From contig CP119309.1 of NCBI GenBank assembly GCA_029203145.1, forward strand, positions 1,265,001 to 1,329,000: a stretch of DNA of 64,000 nucleotides, written 5' to 3'. Origin of the DNA: Candidatus Brevundimonas phytovorans (lineage in GTDB: Bacteria; Pseudomonadota; Alphaproteobacteria; Caulobacterales; Caulobacteraceae). Within the stretch, counting starts at the first letter, position 1; every line of letters starts with the position of its first letter. The notes beneath the pieces were generated by a model, which was given only the letters and a program-made list of their open reading frames with translations, searched no databases and had not been told where the DNA came from. Made by a program: the position numbers and the translations under genes. Shown piece after piece: positions 47,651 to 57,647 of this stretch.

Positions 47651-49927
47651 CTAGCCGTGTCCCTTCATCTGGCGGACCAAGGCGCCGAACAGGTTGACGT
47701 AGTCGTCGGTCCAGGGCCGCACCTCGGTCGGGGCCAGCTTGCGCCAGCGCCCGTCGCCCTTGAAGTCGGCCAGGCCTTCGGGCGTGCGTGATAGGGCCAG
47801 GGCTTCGGTGGAGGCCTCGGCCATTTCAGGCGCGTCGGGCCGCTCTATATAGATTTGATGCAGGTCTGCGGCGCCTAGCTGGCGTGCGGCGGCGACGGCC
47901 GGCATGGTGATCTCGAGGTTGCGGTTGGACAGATGCAGCACCACCACGCCGTCGGGCTTCAGCAGGTTCAGATAGCCCTGGATCGCCTCGACCGTCAGCA
48001 GATGCGTCGGCACGGCGTCTGACGAAAAGGCGTCGATGACCAGCAGGTCATAGGTTCCGGGCGCCTCCTTGGCCATGGTCAGGCGGGCGTCGCCCAGAAC
48101 GGTACGGATCGGGCCGTCGGCGCATTTCGAGATATAGGTGAACCAGGACGGATCGCGCGACACGCGGTCCACCATGGGGTCGATTTCGAAGAAGGTCATC
48201 TCGTCTTCGGCGCGCTTGTAGGCGGCCATGGCCCCCGAGCCTTGACCCACGATGCCGATCTTGGCGGCGGGTGTGCGCTGCTGGATGCGCTGGGCCGCCT
48301 GACCCAGTGGCGTGGCGGGTGCATAGTACATGGTCGGCATGCAGGCGAAGCCCGGCGCCCGCGCCTGGGCGCCATGCAGGGTGGTGCCGTGCATCAGGAC
48401 GTGCACATCGCCGCCCATGCCATCGTCTCGCGTGACGGCGACACGCATGACGCCGAAGAAGCTGCGCTCTGTCAGGTTCCAGTCATAGCCCCTCGCGACG
48501 TGGTGGGCGGACAGGGTGATGACGGCGATGACGATGGTGAACAGGATCGCACGGTCGCGCACCAGAAAGGCGCAGATCGCTGCGCCGCCCAGAATGAACT
48601 GCACCATCTGCAGCCGCGCCTGATCGCTGAGCAGGGCGCGGAACTCGGGATTATAGCGCATGATCTCGAGGATGATCGGCGGCGCCGCTGCCGTGGCGAT
48701 GCCGATCAACAGAAGGATGATCTCGCGCCGTGACAGGGCGCCGTCGCCCCAGGGGCGGGCCAGACCGACCAGCACCATGACCAAGGGGTATTCCCAGACG
48801 CCATTGAAGATGGCCGGCGCGATCAGGGCGTTGAACGCCCCGCCAACGACGCCGCCCAGCGACAGCAACAGATAGAATTCGGTCAGACGATCCGGCGCCG
48901 GCCGCCGGGCCGCCAGCCGCTGGTGGCACATCAGGGCCGTAAAGAAGAAGGCCGCCAGATGCCCGAGCAAGAGCAGCAGCCAATGGCCCGTGGCCATGCC
49001 GACCAGGCTGACGACAATGGCGCCCAAGGCAGCCTGGATCACAAGCGTCGTCGGCAGGCTGATCCAGGGCCTGGCCTGGAAGGCGATGACAAAGGTCAGC
49101 AGATAGAGGGCCAGAGGCGCGACCCACAGGAAGGGCGCCGAGGCCACGTCGGTTGACAGGTGGGCGGTGACGCCCAGCATCAGGCTGGACGGGGCGGCGG
49201 CCAGCAGGACCAGTATGCCCTTCTCGCGCCAGGGGATGGTTGCGCTGACGGCCAGGGGCGCGGGCTCGGGTGCGTCCTGAACCCGGCGACGCCAGACCGC
49301 GACGGCCAGTCCCACCACCAGCAGGACGAACAGGCCGTAACCGCCGGTCCAGCCTGTCCTTTGGCTCGACAGGGACATCAGCGGCTCGATCAGGGCCGGG
49401 TAGGCGAGGAGGGCCAGGAAGCTCCCGAGGTTGGAGGCCGCATAGAGCACATAGGGGTTCTGGCCGTCCGCATGACCGGCGCGAACTCGCGCATACCAGG
49501 CCTGAAGCAGGGGCGCGGTGGCCGACAGAACCGCGAACGGCGCCCCGACCGACAGGGCCAGCGTAGCCAGCAGCCAGGCCGTGGGCGCGGCGGGATCTGG
49601 CTCGCCCAACAGGCCGCTGATCTGTAAGGGCAGGAAGAGGGCTGCGGCCAGCAGGAGGCAAAGATGGATGACGGCCTGGCCCTTCAGCGACCGGACCCGC
49701 TGCAACAGGTGGGCGTAGCCGTAGCCGATCAGCAGCGCCGTCTGGAAAAAGACCATGGAGGTGTTCCAAACCGACGGCGACCCGCCCAGCATGGGCAGGA
49801 TCAGCTTGGCGGCCATGGGTTGGACCACAAAAACCAGCGACGCCGACGTGAAGATGGCGACGGCGAACAGCGCGGGTGTTATCGCATCAGACTTGCGAAG
49901 GGCCGTCGTCATGGTGGAATCGGTCAT
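47651..49927 (-). CDS. Membrane fusion of MFS-like domain and spermidine-synthase-like domain
   Basis: 758 residues. The N-terminal half (about 15-485) has a dozen or so hydrophobic helices, starting ALFAVAIFTSASLVFVVQPMAAK. The C-terminal 250 residues are a Rossmann domain like spermidine synthase: AKIGIVGQGSGAMAAYKRA, MTFFEIDPMVDRVSRDPS and DLLVIDAFSSDAVPTHLLT. Such fused proteins are widespread in proteobacteria; the polyamine link is by homology only. TTG/ATG choice is not an issue, though ATG 49912 is a second possible start. Divergent from pncC. Confidence 0.88.
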   Translation of the reverse strand: MTDSTMTTALRKSDAITPALFAVAIFTSASLVFVVQPMAAKLILPMLGGSPSVWNTSMVFFQTALLIGYGYAHLLQRVRSLKGQAVIHLCLLLAAALFLPLQISGLLGEPDPAAPTAWLLATLALSVGAPFAVLSATAPLLQAWYARVRAGHADGQNPYVLYAASNLGSFLALLAYPALIEPLMSLSSQRTGWTGGYGLFVLLVVGLAVAVWRRRVQDAPEPAPLAVSATIPWREKGILVLLAAAPSSLMLGVTAHLSTDVASAPFLWVAPLALYLLTFVIAFQARPWISLPTTLVIQAALGAIVVSLVGMATGHWLLLLLGHLAAFFFTALMCHQRLAARRPAPDRLTEFYLLLSLGGVVGGAFNALIAPAIFNGVWEYPLVMVLVGLARPWGDGALSRREIILLLIGIATAAAPPIILEIMRYNPEFRALLSDQARLQMVQFILGGAAICAFLVRDRAILFTIVIAVITLSAHHVARGYDWNLTERSFFGVMRVAVTRDDGMGGDVHVLMHGTTLHGAQARAPGFACMPTMYYAPATPLGQAAQRIQQRTPAAKIGIVGQGSGAMAAYKRAEDEMTFFEIDPMVDRVSRDPSWFTYISKCADGPIRTVLGDARLTMAKEAPGTYDLLVIDAFSSDAVPTHLLTVEAIQGYLNLLKPDGVVVLHLSNRNLEITMPAVAAARQLGAADLHQIYIERPDAPEMAEASTEALALSRTPEGLADFKGDGRWRKLAPTEVRPWTDDYVNLFGALVRQMKGHG

Positions 49928-50011
49928 TCGCGATCCGCTGGCATCGGCTGGGTCGACAGACCCGCCACCTGTTCAGCAGGTTTAGACCGACTCGCAGACG
50001 GAGCCAGCGCC

Positions 50012-50506
50012 ATGTTCCCCGATGATATTCAGGCCCTGTCCGCCGCCGTCATCGCCTCGGCTCTGAAGGCCGGCGTGATGGTGGCCACGGCGGAAAGCTG
50101 CACCGGCGGCCTGGTGTCCGGCGCCCTGACGGCCATTGCGGGGTCGTCGGCGGTTCTGGATAGGGGCTTCGTCACCTATAGCAATGAGGCCAAGACCGAG
50201 ATGCTGGGCGTCCCCGACGACCTGCTGGCGCGGTTCGGGGCGGTGTCGGAACCTGTGGCGCGGGCCATGGCCCTGGGCGCGGTCGCCCGGTCGCGGGCGT
50301 CGGCTTCGGTGTCCATCACCGGCGTAGCGGGGCCGGGCGGCGGTTCGGTGGAAAAGCCCGTCGGCCTGGTCCATTTCGCGGCGGCCGGCCCTGACGGGGC
50401 AATCGTGCACGTCGAGCGGCGCTTCGGCGATGTTGGGCGCGAAGCCGTGCGGCTGGAAAGCGTTCGCGTCGCCCTGAGCCTGCTTCTGGAAGCGGTGTCG
50501 GCGTGA
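50012..50506 (+). CDS. pncC: Nicotinamide-nucleotide amidohydrolase (CinA C-terminal type)
   Basis: 164 residues, the stand-alone CinA C-terminal domain. Converts NMN to nicotinic acid mononucleotide in NAD recycling. Motifs are ATAESCTGGLVSGALTAIAG (nucleophile serine region), DRGFVTYSNEAKTEMLGV and SITGVAGPGGGSVEKPVGLV. ATG 50012 is chosen because the conserved domain begins right after it. The stop overlaps the tusA start by 4 nt. Confidence 0.94.
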   Translation: MFPDDIQALSAAVIASALKAGVMVATAESCTGGLVSGALTAIAGSSAVLDRGFVTYSNEAKTEMLGVPDDLLARFGAVSEPVARAMALGAVARSRASASVSITGVAGPGGGSVEKPVGLVHFAAAGPDGAIVHVERRFGDVGREAVRLESVRVALSLLLEAVSA

Positions 50507-50745
50507 ACCAGCCGGTTGTCGTGGATGCGCGTGGCCACCGTTGTCCGGTGCCGAGCCTGCGGCTGCGCAAGGCGATGGAAACCGCCCCCGTTGGCGCGCG
50601 CCTGATCCTGCTGGCCACCGATCCAATGGCGCGGATCGATGTGCCCTATCTGATGCGCGAGCAGGGCGGCCGGATCTGCGAGATCGAGGACGTGGACGGC
50701 GCCCTGCGGATCACTGTCGAGACTGGCGCCGTTCCGAAAGATTGA
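50503..50745 (+). CDS. TusA-family sulfur carrier protein
   Basis: 80 residues starting with GTG 50503. The fold's CPxP motif is present (GHRCPVPSLRLRKA, Cys14), followed by LILLATDPMARIDVPYLM and a final strand RITVET. TusA-like proteins carry persulfide sulfur for tRNA thiolation or other uses. The pncC overlap suggests coupled translation. Its last 35 nt overlap the end of the convergent yihY-type gene. Confidence 0.9.
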   Translation: MNQPVVVDARGHRCPVPSLRLRKAMETAPVGARLILLATDPMARIDVPYLMREQGGRICEIEDVDGALRITVETGAVPKD

Positions 50746-51655
50746 CGACCGAACCGCCGGTTTCGATTTCCGGCTCTTCCGGCTTCCACGCGATCTCAAG
50801 TTCGGTGGCGAAGGCGCCGCCGTAGAAGATGGCGTTGACGTTCCACGACAGCCAGATCAGCAGCACCACCACGGCGCCGACCGAGCCATAGGTGGCGCCA
50901 AGCTGGGCGATCTGCTCGACGTAGATGGCGCACAACCACGAAAAGACCGACGACATGACCGTCGCCGTAAGCCCGCCCAGCATGGCCGGCCCCCAGGCCA
51001 CGCGCGTCTTGTGAGACATGGCGTAGCGATAGAGCATGGTCAGCCCCAGCCACAGGCCCAGCGACGGCCACACACCGTCCAGCGGCACCGTCAGCCAGGC
51101 CAGAGGTCGCGCTGCCTGGGTATGTTCCAGCAGTCGGGACGTCACGACCGCGCCCGAGACCACGGTGAACAGAGCGAAGGCGAACAGGGCGACGAAGACG
51201 GCCAGAAGATTGAACTTGAAGAAGCCGTGCGGCTCCGTCTCATCATGGATCAGGTTAAGTCCGGCCAGCAAGGCCTTGAACCCGCGGTGCGCGGCATAAC
51301 CGCCGATCACCAGGGCCAGGGCGCTCTGGGCGGAAACCGTGCGCGCGGAGGTGTGGGCCAGGCGGTCAACCTCGCCGACAAATATGGCGCGCGCCGCGTG
51401 CGGAAGGACGTCGGCCAGCGCCGCCGCCTGCTCGCTGACCTGACCGATGGACAGGACCGCCTTGTAGAAGCCGATCAGGATGGCGATGGCCGGGAAGACC
51501 GCCAGCAGGGCGAAGAAGGAGACGCCGCCCGTATAGAGCATGACATCGCGGCCCCAACTGCGAGTGAAGGCGCGAACCGCCAGCTTGCTCCAGAACAGGG
51601 GCAGGGCCGTCAATCGGGATCGTGGGTTCAAGCCGGAAGCCTCGGTCGTCGTCAA
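50711..51655 (-). CDS. YihY/BrkB-family inner-membrane protein
   Basis: 314 residues with six hydrophobic segments. Signatures are AFTRSWGRDVMLYTGGVSFF, ALLAVFPAIAILIGFYK and YGSVGAVVVLLIWLSWNVNAIFYGGAFATEL. The family was once called ribonuclease BN by error; its role is unknown, perhaps in transport. A polar C-terminal tail of about 25 residues ends within tusA. It is divergent from popA with 173 nt between. Confidence 0.92.
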   Translation of the reverse strand: MTTTEASGLNPRSRLTALPLFWSKLAVRAFTRSWGRDVMLYTGGVSFFALLAVFPAIAILIGFYKAVLSIGQVSEQAAALADVLPHAARAIFVGEVDRLAHTSARTVSAQSALALVIGGYAAHRGFKALLAGLNLIHDETEPHGFFKFNLLAVFVALFAFALFTVVSGAVVTSRLLEHTQAARPLAWLTVPLDGVWPSLGLWLGLTMLYRYAMSHKTRVAWGPAMLGGLTATVMSSVFSWLCAIYVEQIAQLGATYGSVGAVVVLLIWLSWNVNAIFYGGAFATELEIAWKPEEPEIETGGSVVNLSERRQSRQ

Positions 51656-51828
51656 AGCGACCGATTAACCGCATTCGGCGCGCGGCGATACCCTCTGGCG
51701 GGGTCGCTTAATTTGTAACGCTGGCGGGCGCAGTCCCCATTGCTAGACCGGGGGCGGCGTCAGTATCATCCACGCAGCCTGGAACATCGGTGTCGGGGGC
51801 GAACCGACCAGGCCACTAGGAGAAAGTC

Positions 51829-53133
51829 TTGGATTCCGATCCGCGCGTACTGGTCGTCGCTGTTGATGACGCCCTGATCGGCCCTCTGTGCGAGGGGCTG
51901 GACCAGGTGGGCTGGCCCACGATGACGGCGCGGACGCTGGACGCCGCTGTCATGGGGGTGAAGGACCTCATGGTCGACGCCGCCATCGTTGAAGCGCGCG
52001 GGCTGGAGGGGCAGACGGTCGTCGCTCGACTGCGAGACGCCGCCGCGCCGCGCTACCTGCCCATCCTGATGATCGGGGGCGGCGAGGGCGCCGGCGACGA
52101 TGTGGATCTGATGATGTCGTCGCCGCCGCATCCGGCCCAGGCCGCCCTGCGACTGGAACAGTTGACGCGCGCCGGGATCGCCGAAGAAGAATTCCGCTTG
52201 CGCCAGGCGACCTTCGCCGCTCACGGCGTGACCCTGAACGCGCCCGACGTGGGCGAAACGCCGTTGCAGATCCTGACGGCGGGGGCGGCGGATCGCCGCT
52301 TCCTGGCCATGTCCAACGCCCTGTCGGCCTCCGGGGCCGAGGTGGTCGCTGCGCCGACGCCCTATACGGCCTTCGACTATCTGCACGAGCGGGCGTTTGA
52401 CGCCGCCGTCCTGTGGGGCGGTCAGGATCATGCCCCGGCCCTGTCGATCGCCTCGGGCATGAAGCGCAACACCCGCCTCTATCATATCCCGCTGATCCTC
52501 TATCTGCGTGGCGCGGGCGAGGTCGAGCTGGCCGATCTGTTTCGCCGGGGCTTCGCCGACGTGGCGGCGGCGGAAACGCCGGAAGACGAGACCGCGGAGC
52601 GGGTGCTCGCCTTGGCGCGCAATCATCGCCGCCGTCAGGCCATCCGCCGGGCGCTGGATTCCGTGCGCGGGTCAGACCTGATGGACGCGGCCACGGGCCT
52701 GTTCACCCGCGATCTGTTCGCCGCGCATCTGGCCCGCGTCGCCGAGGGCGCGCGGTTGCGCAATCGCGCCCTGTCGGTCTGCGTGCTGAGGGTGGCCGAT
52801 CGCGATCCGGTGGCTCAGGCGCGCGGCGGCGGCTGGCTGGATCGCGCCATGCCGCAGATCGGCGCCATGGTGTCGCGTCTGGTGCGGGTCGAGGACACGG
52901 CGGCGCGTCTGGGGCCTGAGTTGTTCGCCCTGGTCCTGCCCGCGACAGGCGTGGCGGCGGCGCGACTGGCGGCCGAGCGGATTTCGGCGGTCATCGCCTG
53001 CACCGCCTTCGACGCCGGCAAGGACCGCTCGCCCTTCGTGGTCGAGTTCGATGTCGGCGTGGCCGAAATGCAGCCCGGCGAAACCCCCGCCGCCGTGCTG
53101 GAGCGGGCGTCGGCCGACCTGCCCAAGGCCTAG
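51829..53133 (+). CDS. popA: PopA-like c-di-GMP effector (REC-REC-degenerate GGDEF)
   Basis: 434 residues from TTG 51829, 5 nt after AGGAGA. Two receiver-like domains (about 5-125 and 150-270) precede a GGDEF domain. The active site GGEEF is replaced by GPELF (362-366), while the c-di-GMP-binding I-site is perfect (RVED, 353-356) with correct spacing. This combination marks PopA, which in Caulobacter binds c-di-GMP and brings RcdA to the pole for CtrA proteolysis. In the first receiver the phospho-acceptor position appears to be Glu55 (AAIVEARG). Orthology is inferred from architecture. It is convergent with ispDF (4-nt overlap). Confidence 0.82.
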   Translation: MDSDPRVLVVAVDDALIGPLCEGLDQVGWPTMTARTLDAAVMGVKDLMVDAAIVEARGLEGQTVVARLRDAAAPRYLPILMIGGGEGAGDDVDLMMSSPPHPAQAALRLEQLTRAGIAEEEFRLRQATFAAHGVTLNAPDVGETPLQILTAGAADRRFLAMSNALSASGAEVVAAPTPYTAFDYLHERAFDAAVLWGGQDHAPALSIASGMKRNTRLYHIPLILYLRGAGEVELADLFRRGFADVAAAETPEDETAERVLALARNHRRRQAIRRALDSVRGSDLMDAATGLFTRDLFAAHLARVAEGARLRNRALSVCVLRVADRDPVAQARGGGWLDRAMPQIGAMVSRLVRVEDTAARLGPELFALVLPATGVAAARLAAERISAVIACTAFDAGKDRSPFVVEFDVGVAEMQPGETPAAVLERASADLPKA

Positions 53134-54266
53134 GCCGGCAGTTCGACCATGACCACGGCCTGAGCCGCCAGGCCTTCGCCCCGGCCGGTGAAGCCCAGAC
53201 CCTCGGTCGTGGTGGCCTTGACGCTGACCGCGTCGAGAGGAAGCTTCAGCAGGTTCGCAAGGCGCTCGCGCATGGCCAGACGATGCGGCTTCACCTTGGG
53301 CTGTTCGCAGATCAGGGTGACGTCGACATTGACGATGCGTCCGCCGCGCGCGGCCACGCGTTGGGCCGCGTAGACCAGGAAGCGGTCGGACGCGGCGCCC
53401 TTCCACTGGGGATCGCTGGGCGGGAAGTGGTCGCCGATGTCGCCGTCGGCGATGGCCCCCAGAATGGCGTCGGTCAGGGCGTGCAGGCCCGCGTCAGCGT
53501 CCGAGTGGCCGATCAGGGTCTGGTCATGCGGAATCTCGACGCCGCACAGCCAGACCGAAGTTCCCGGTCCCCAGCGATGCACGTCATAGCCCTGGCCGAT
53601 ACGCAGGGTCTTGGGGGCAAAGGCCTCGGCCATGGCGAAATCCTCGGGATAGGTCAGTTTCATCAAACGGGCGTCGCCCTCGACCAGCCGCACCCGGCCG
53701 CCGGCGCGTTCGACCACGGCGGCTTCGTCGGTGGGTGCGTCGGCCTCAGTCCAGGCGGCGTAGGCGTCGCGGATGGTCTTGAGGCGGAAAGCTTGCGGCG
53801 TCTGGGCGCGCCATAGGCCGTCGCGCTCGACCCCGCCGACGACCAGGCCCTCGACGCCGCGACGCAGGCTGTCGGCCACGGGCAGGGCAGGCAGGGCGCC
53901 ATCGGCATCGTTCAAGGCCTCCAACAGGCGGTTGATCACGACGCCGCTGAGGAAGGGGCGGGCGGCGTCGTGGATCAGCACCGGAGAATCGTCCCCGATC
54001 TCGAGCGCTGTGAGGCCGGCCTGAACCGAGGCGGCCCTTGTGGCGCCGCCCGCCGCTGTGCGCCAGCCCGACAGACCCGTCAGAGCCTCCACGGCGCGCG
54101 GCTCGGCGCCCGGCGCGACCACGACGACGACCGAATCGGCGCCCGCCGTCAGCAGGGCCTCGACGGACCAGCGGACCATCGGCCGCCCGCCGACGGCCCG
54201 CCACTGCTTGTCTCCACCGGCCCGAGACCCTGAACCGGCGGCCACTACGATTGCTGAGAATGCCAT
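53130..54266 (-). CDS. ispDF: Bifunctional IspDF, MEP isoprenoid pathway
   Basis: 378 residues. The N-terminal IspD cytidylyltransferase (1-220) has [28 protein letters not shown] and [10 protein letters not shown]. The C-terminal IspF cyclase (about 222-378) has [29 protein letters not shown] with metal ligands, and [16 protein letters not shown]. The fusion covers two non-consecutive steps and is typical of alphaproteobacteria. Divergent from dusB by 64 nt. Confidence 0.97.
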   Translation of the reverse strand: MAFSAIVVAAGSGSRAGGDKQWRAVGGRPMVRWSVEALLTAGADSVVVVVAPGAEPRAVEALTGLSGWRTAAGGATRAASVQAGLTALEIGDDSPVLIHDAARPFLSGVVINRLLEALNDADGALPALPVADSLRRGVEGLVVGGVERDGLWRAQTPQAFRLKTIRDAYAAWTEADAPTDEAAVVERAGGRVRLVEGDARLMKLTYPEDFAMAEAFAPKTLRIGQGYDVHRWGPGTSVWLCGVEIPHDQTLIGHSDADAGLHALTDAILGAIADGDIGDHFPPSDPQWKGAASDRFLVYAAQRVAARGGRIVNVDVTLICEQPKVKPHRLAMRERLANLLKLPLDAVSVKATTTEGLGFTGRGEGLAAQAVVMVELPA

Positions 54267-54330
54267 GTCGGCCTTCTAAGCGCCCCAGTTCCGCTTGACG
54301 AGAGGGGCAACAGTCGGCGGTAAGGGCGGC

Positions 54331-55386
54331 ATGAACGCAGGATTGCAAATCGGGGACGTGCGGATCGCCGGGCGGGTGCTGATGGCCCCGATGACCGGGA
54401 TCACGGATCTGCCCTTCCGGCTGCTCGCATCGAAGCTGGGCGCCGCCTATGTGGCGACCGAGATGGTGGCCTCGGCCGAGTTGGCGCGTGGGCGGCCCGA
54501 CGTGGTGCGACGAGCGGCGGTCGGCGGCGGTCTGCCGCTGACGGTGATCCAGTTGGTCGGTCGCGATCCCGAAGTCATGGCGCAGGGCGCGCGCATGGCT
54601 GAAGCGGCGGGCGCGGACATCATCGACCTGAACTTCGGTTGTCCGGCCAAGGAAGTGACCGGCTCGGCCTGTGGCTCGGCCCTGATGCGGACGCCCGATC
54701 TGGCCTGCCGTCTGATGGAGGCGGCGGTGAACGCGGTCAGCCGCCCGGTGACGGTCAAGATGCGCCTGGGCTGGGACGACGACTGCCGCAACGCCGCCGA
54801 ACTGGCGCGCCGCGCCGAGGACCTGGGCGTCAAGGCGGTCACGGTCCACGGCCGCACGCGCAAGCAGTTCTATACCGGCCAGGCCGACTGGGGCGCTGTG
54901 GGCGAGGTCAAGGCGGCGGTGTCCAGCATCCCGGTCATCGTCAACGGCGACATCATCACGGCGGAACAGGCCCGCGAGGCGCTGAGCCAATCGGGCGCGG
55001 ACGCCCTGATGCTGGGACGCGGGGTCTATGGCCGGCCCTGGCTGGCGGCGCATCTGGAGCGAGCCTTGGCTGACGGGACGCGGTTGCAGGAGCCGGGCCG
55101 GGCGGAGCGGCTGGACATCGTCATCGAGCACCTGCGGGCCTCGGTCGCCTTTTACGGTCTGCCGCTGGGGCTGAAGATGTTCCGCAAGCATCTGGGCTGG
55201 TACGTCGAACAGGCGCCCTGGCCCGACGCCCCTCTGGAACGTCGCGCCGCCAAGGCGCGGTTGTGCCGATTGGACACCCCGGACGAGGTCGAACAGGCGC
55301 TTTCAGCGCTTTGGCGACCTGCGGTGGATCAATTCAGCAACTCTGGTGTTGAAAACCAGCCACAGCTGGTTGAAGCTGCGAGGTAA
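54331..55386 (+). CDS. dusB: tRNA-dihydrouridine synthase (DusB/NifR3 type)
   Basis: 351 residues from ATG 54331, preceded by TAAGGG; the frame reaches 54295 without conserved sequence. Reduces uridines in the tRNA D-loop with FMN. FMN motif APMTGITDLPFR, catalytic cysteine NFGCPAKEVTG, VTVHGRTRKQFYTGQADWG and VIVNGDI. The last 20 residues (FSNSGVENQPQLVEAA) look like a tail outside the fold. The stop overlaps the ntrY start by 1 nt. In related bacteria ntrB and ntrC lie between dusB and ntrY; they are absent here. Confidence 0.95.
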   Translation: MNAGLQIGDVRIAGRVLMAPMTGITDLPFRLLASKLGAAYVATEMVASAELARGRPDVVRRAAVGGGLPLTVIQLVGRDPEVMAQGARMAEAAGADIIDLNFGCPAKEVTGSACGSALMRTPDLACRLMEAAVNAVSRPVTVKMRLGWDDDCRNAAELARRAEDLGVKAVTVHGRTRKQFYTGQADWGAVGEVKAAVSSIPVIVNGDIITAEQAREALSQSGADALMLGRGVYGRPWLAAHLERALADGTRLQEPGRAERLDIVIEHLRASVAFYGLPLGLKMFRKHLGWYVEQAPWPDAPLERRAAKARLCRLDTPDEVEQALSALWRPAVDQFSNSGVENQPQLVEAAR

Positions 55387-57638
55387 TGACGGACCTCCCC
55401 GCCGCGCAGACCGAAGGCCAAGGCCCCGAGCGATCGCTCTGGGGGCGTCTTTCTGGCAGTCGTGTTCGGGCCCTGTTCGGCACCGCCTATGTCGTGGCCT
55501 TTCTGGTCACAGCGGCGGCCATCTGGCTGGTGGCCATCGCCCCCGGCGCGACGGCGGGCGGCGACGCGCGCACCGCAGCCAGCCGGGCGGTTCTCTTTAT
55601 TCTCCTGGCCAATCTGATCCTGATCGGCGGTCTGGCGGCTGTGATCGGCGGACGCGTGCTGCGTCTGACGCGGAACCGCAATGATCCGGGCGCGCGGCTG
55701 CATCTGCGCTTTGTCACCTTGTTCTCTCTGGTGGCGGTCGTGCCGGCGGTGCTGATCGCCCTGGTGTTCGGGGTTCTGGTCAACCGGGGCGTGGATCAGT
55801 GGTTCAGCACCAATGTCCGCTCGGCCGTCGAAAACGGGGCCGAGATCGGTCGGGCCTATGTCGCCGACGTCGGCGCGGGACTGGAGGTCGATCTGGAGAC
55901 CATGTCCACTGAACTGGGCGGCGTGCGCGGCCTGTTCGACAACCGCATCCAGTTTTCGCGCGCCCTGGCCCAGATCGGCGACTTCTTCGGCTATCCCGCC
56001 CTCTATATCCTCAACAGTGACGGCGAGGTGCTGGCCAGCGGCGAGCAACCCGGCGCGCCGCCCTATGTCGCGCCGCCGCGTGAAGCCTTCGAGACCGTGG
56101 CGGCCGGCGAGGTCGCGCCGACGACCGTGACCGAGAACCCCGACATGGTTCGGGCCCTCTATCCGCTGCCTGACTATGGTCACGCCTACCTCTATGTCGT
56201 GCGACCGCTGGCGCCGGGCCTGATCCAGCGGATGCGCAACGGCGAGGAATCCATCGCCGCCTATCGCGCCGCCGAGGAAAGCCGGGCGCGGATTCAGGCG
56301 GCTTTCGCCCTCAGCTATCTGGAAACGGCGCTGCTGGTTCTGGTCGGTGCGGTATGGCTTGCCATGTCGGCCGCCAGTTCGATCTCGGCGCCCATTGGCC
56401 GGTTGGTGAAGGCGGCCGATCAGGTGGCGGGCGGCGACCTGAGCGCGCGCGTCGACAACACCGGCGCGCCATCAGAACTGATCGTCCTGTCCGAGGCCTT
56501 CAACCGGATGACCGGCGACATCATGACCCAGCAGGCGGCGTTGAAGACCGCCAGCGACGACGCGCGTGGCCGCAGCCGCTTCATTGAGACCGTGCTGTCG
56601 GGCGTCAGCGCCGGGGTCATCGGCCTGGACCGCGTGGGACGGATTTCGGCCATCAACGACAGCGCCAGTCAGCTTCTGGCCATCGACGAGGCGGACGTGC
56701 AGGGACGGCTGCTGGCCGAGGTCGCGCCGGAACTGGCCGAGCTGTCCGAGCGCGCCGAGGCCCATATCGAGGAAGACATCGACGTCAGCCGCGGCGGCGA
56801 GACGCGACGCCTGCGGGTTCGGATCGAGGGGGGGCAGGGCGGCGAGATGGTGCTGACCTTCGACGACATCACCCGACTGGTGACGGCCCAGCGCAACGCC
56901 GCCTGGCGCGACGTGGCGCGCCGTATCGCCCACGAGATCAAGAACCCGCTGACGCCGATCCAACTGTCGGCCGAGCGTCTGCGGCGTAAATACCGTTCTC
57001 AAGTCGGCGACGACGTCGAGGTCTTCGACCGCTGCACCGAGACCATCATCCGTCAGGTAGGCGATATCGGCCGCATGGTTGACGAGTTTTCCTCCTTCGC
57101 CCGAATGCCGGCGCCGCGCTTCACCCGCGAGAACCCCGCCGAGATGCTGCGCGAGGCCGTCTTCGCCCAGCGCGTTGCAGCGGCGGACATCGGCGTCGAA
57201 CTGATCGAACCCCTGCCGGACGTGGTGCTGCAGTGCGACGGACGCATGGTTGGGCAGGCTCTGGCCAATATCCTCAAGAACGCGGGCGAGGCCGTGAGCG
57301 CCAAACGGCTGCGCGAGCCCGTGGCGGCCGGCGCGACCGGCATCATCGCCCGGCTGACGGTCGAGGGCGGCATCGCCACCTTCGTCATCGAGGACGACGG
57401 GATCGGCCTGCCGGCCAAGGATCGCGACCGGCTGACGGAACCCTATGTCACGACACGCGAGAAGGGCACGGGCCTCGGCCTGGCCATCGTCAAGCGTATC
57501 TGTGAAGACCACGGCGGCGAGCTGAAGCTGGCCGACGCCGAGACCTTGTCAGGCGCACGCGTGTGCCTGACCTTCCCCCTGACCCAAGACAGCAAGGCTG
57601 CTCACCGTGCCTCCGGCGCGGCGCGAGCGGCGGAGTAG
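55386..57638 (+). CDS. ntrY: Sensor histidine kinase NtrY
   Basis: 750 residues. Transmembrane segments at about 29-53, 67-91, 108-132 and 305-328 flank a periplasmic domain (133-304). A HAMP domain (about 330-380, IGRLVKAADQVAGGDL), PAS domain (about 390-490), then the kinase: H516 in RRIAHEIKNPLTPIQLSAE, N box NILKNAGEAV, DDGIGLP and GTGLGLAIVKR. Partner of NtrX, 9 nt downstream. The pair acts in nitrogen, redox or envelope control in alphaproteobacteria. The signal is unknown. Confidence 0.96.
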   Translation: MTDLPAAQTEGQGPERSLWGRLSGSRVRALFGTAYVVAFLVTAAAIWLVAIAPGATAGGDARTAASRAVLFILLANLILIGGLAAVIGGRVLRLTRNRNDPGARLHLRFVTLFSLVAVVPAVLIALVFGVLVNRGVDQWFSTNVRSAVENGAEIGRAYVADVGAGLEVDLETMSTELGGVRGLFDNRIQFSRALAQIGDFFGYPALYILNSDGEVLASGEQPGAPPYVAPPREAFETVAAGEVAPTTVTENPDMVRALYPLPDYGHAYLYVVRPLAPGLIQRMRNGEESIAAYRAAEESRARIQAAFALSYLETALLVLVGAVWLAMSAASSISAPIGRLVKAADQVAGGDLSARVDNTGAPSELIVLSEAFNRMTGDIMTQQAALKTASDDARGRSRFIETVLSGVSAGVIGLDRVGRISAINDSASQLLAIDEADVQGRLLAEVAPELAELSERAEAHIEEDIDVSRGGETRRLRVRIEGGQGGEMVLTFDDITRLVTAQRNAAWRDVARRIAHEIKNPLTPIQLSAERLRRKYRSQVGDDVEVFDRCTETIIRQVGDIGRMVDEFSSFARMPAPRFTRENPAEMLREAVFAQRVAAADIGVELIEPLPDVVLQCDGRMVGQALANILKNAGEAVSAKRLREPVAAGATGIIARLTVEGGIATFVIEDDGIGLPAKDRDRLTEPYVTTREKGTGLGLAIVKRICEDHGGELKLADAETLSGARVCLTFPLTQDSKAAHRASGAARAAE

Positions 57639-57647
57639 AGAGGCGTC

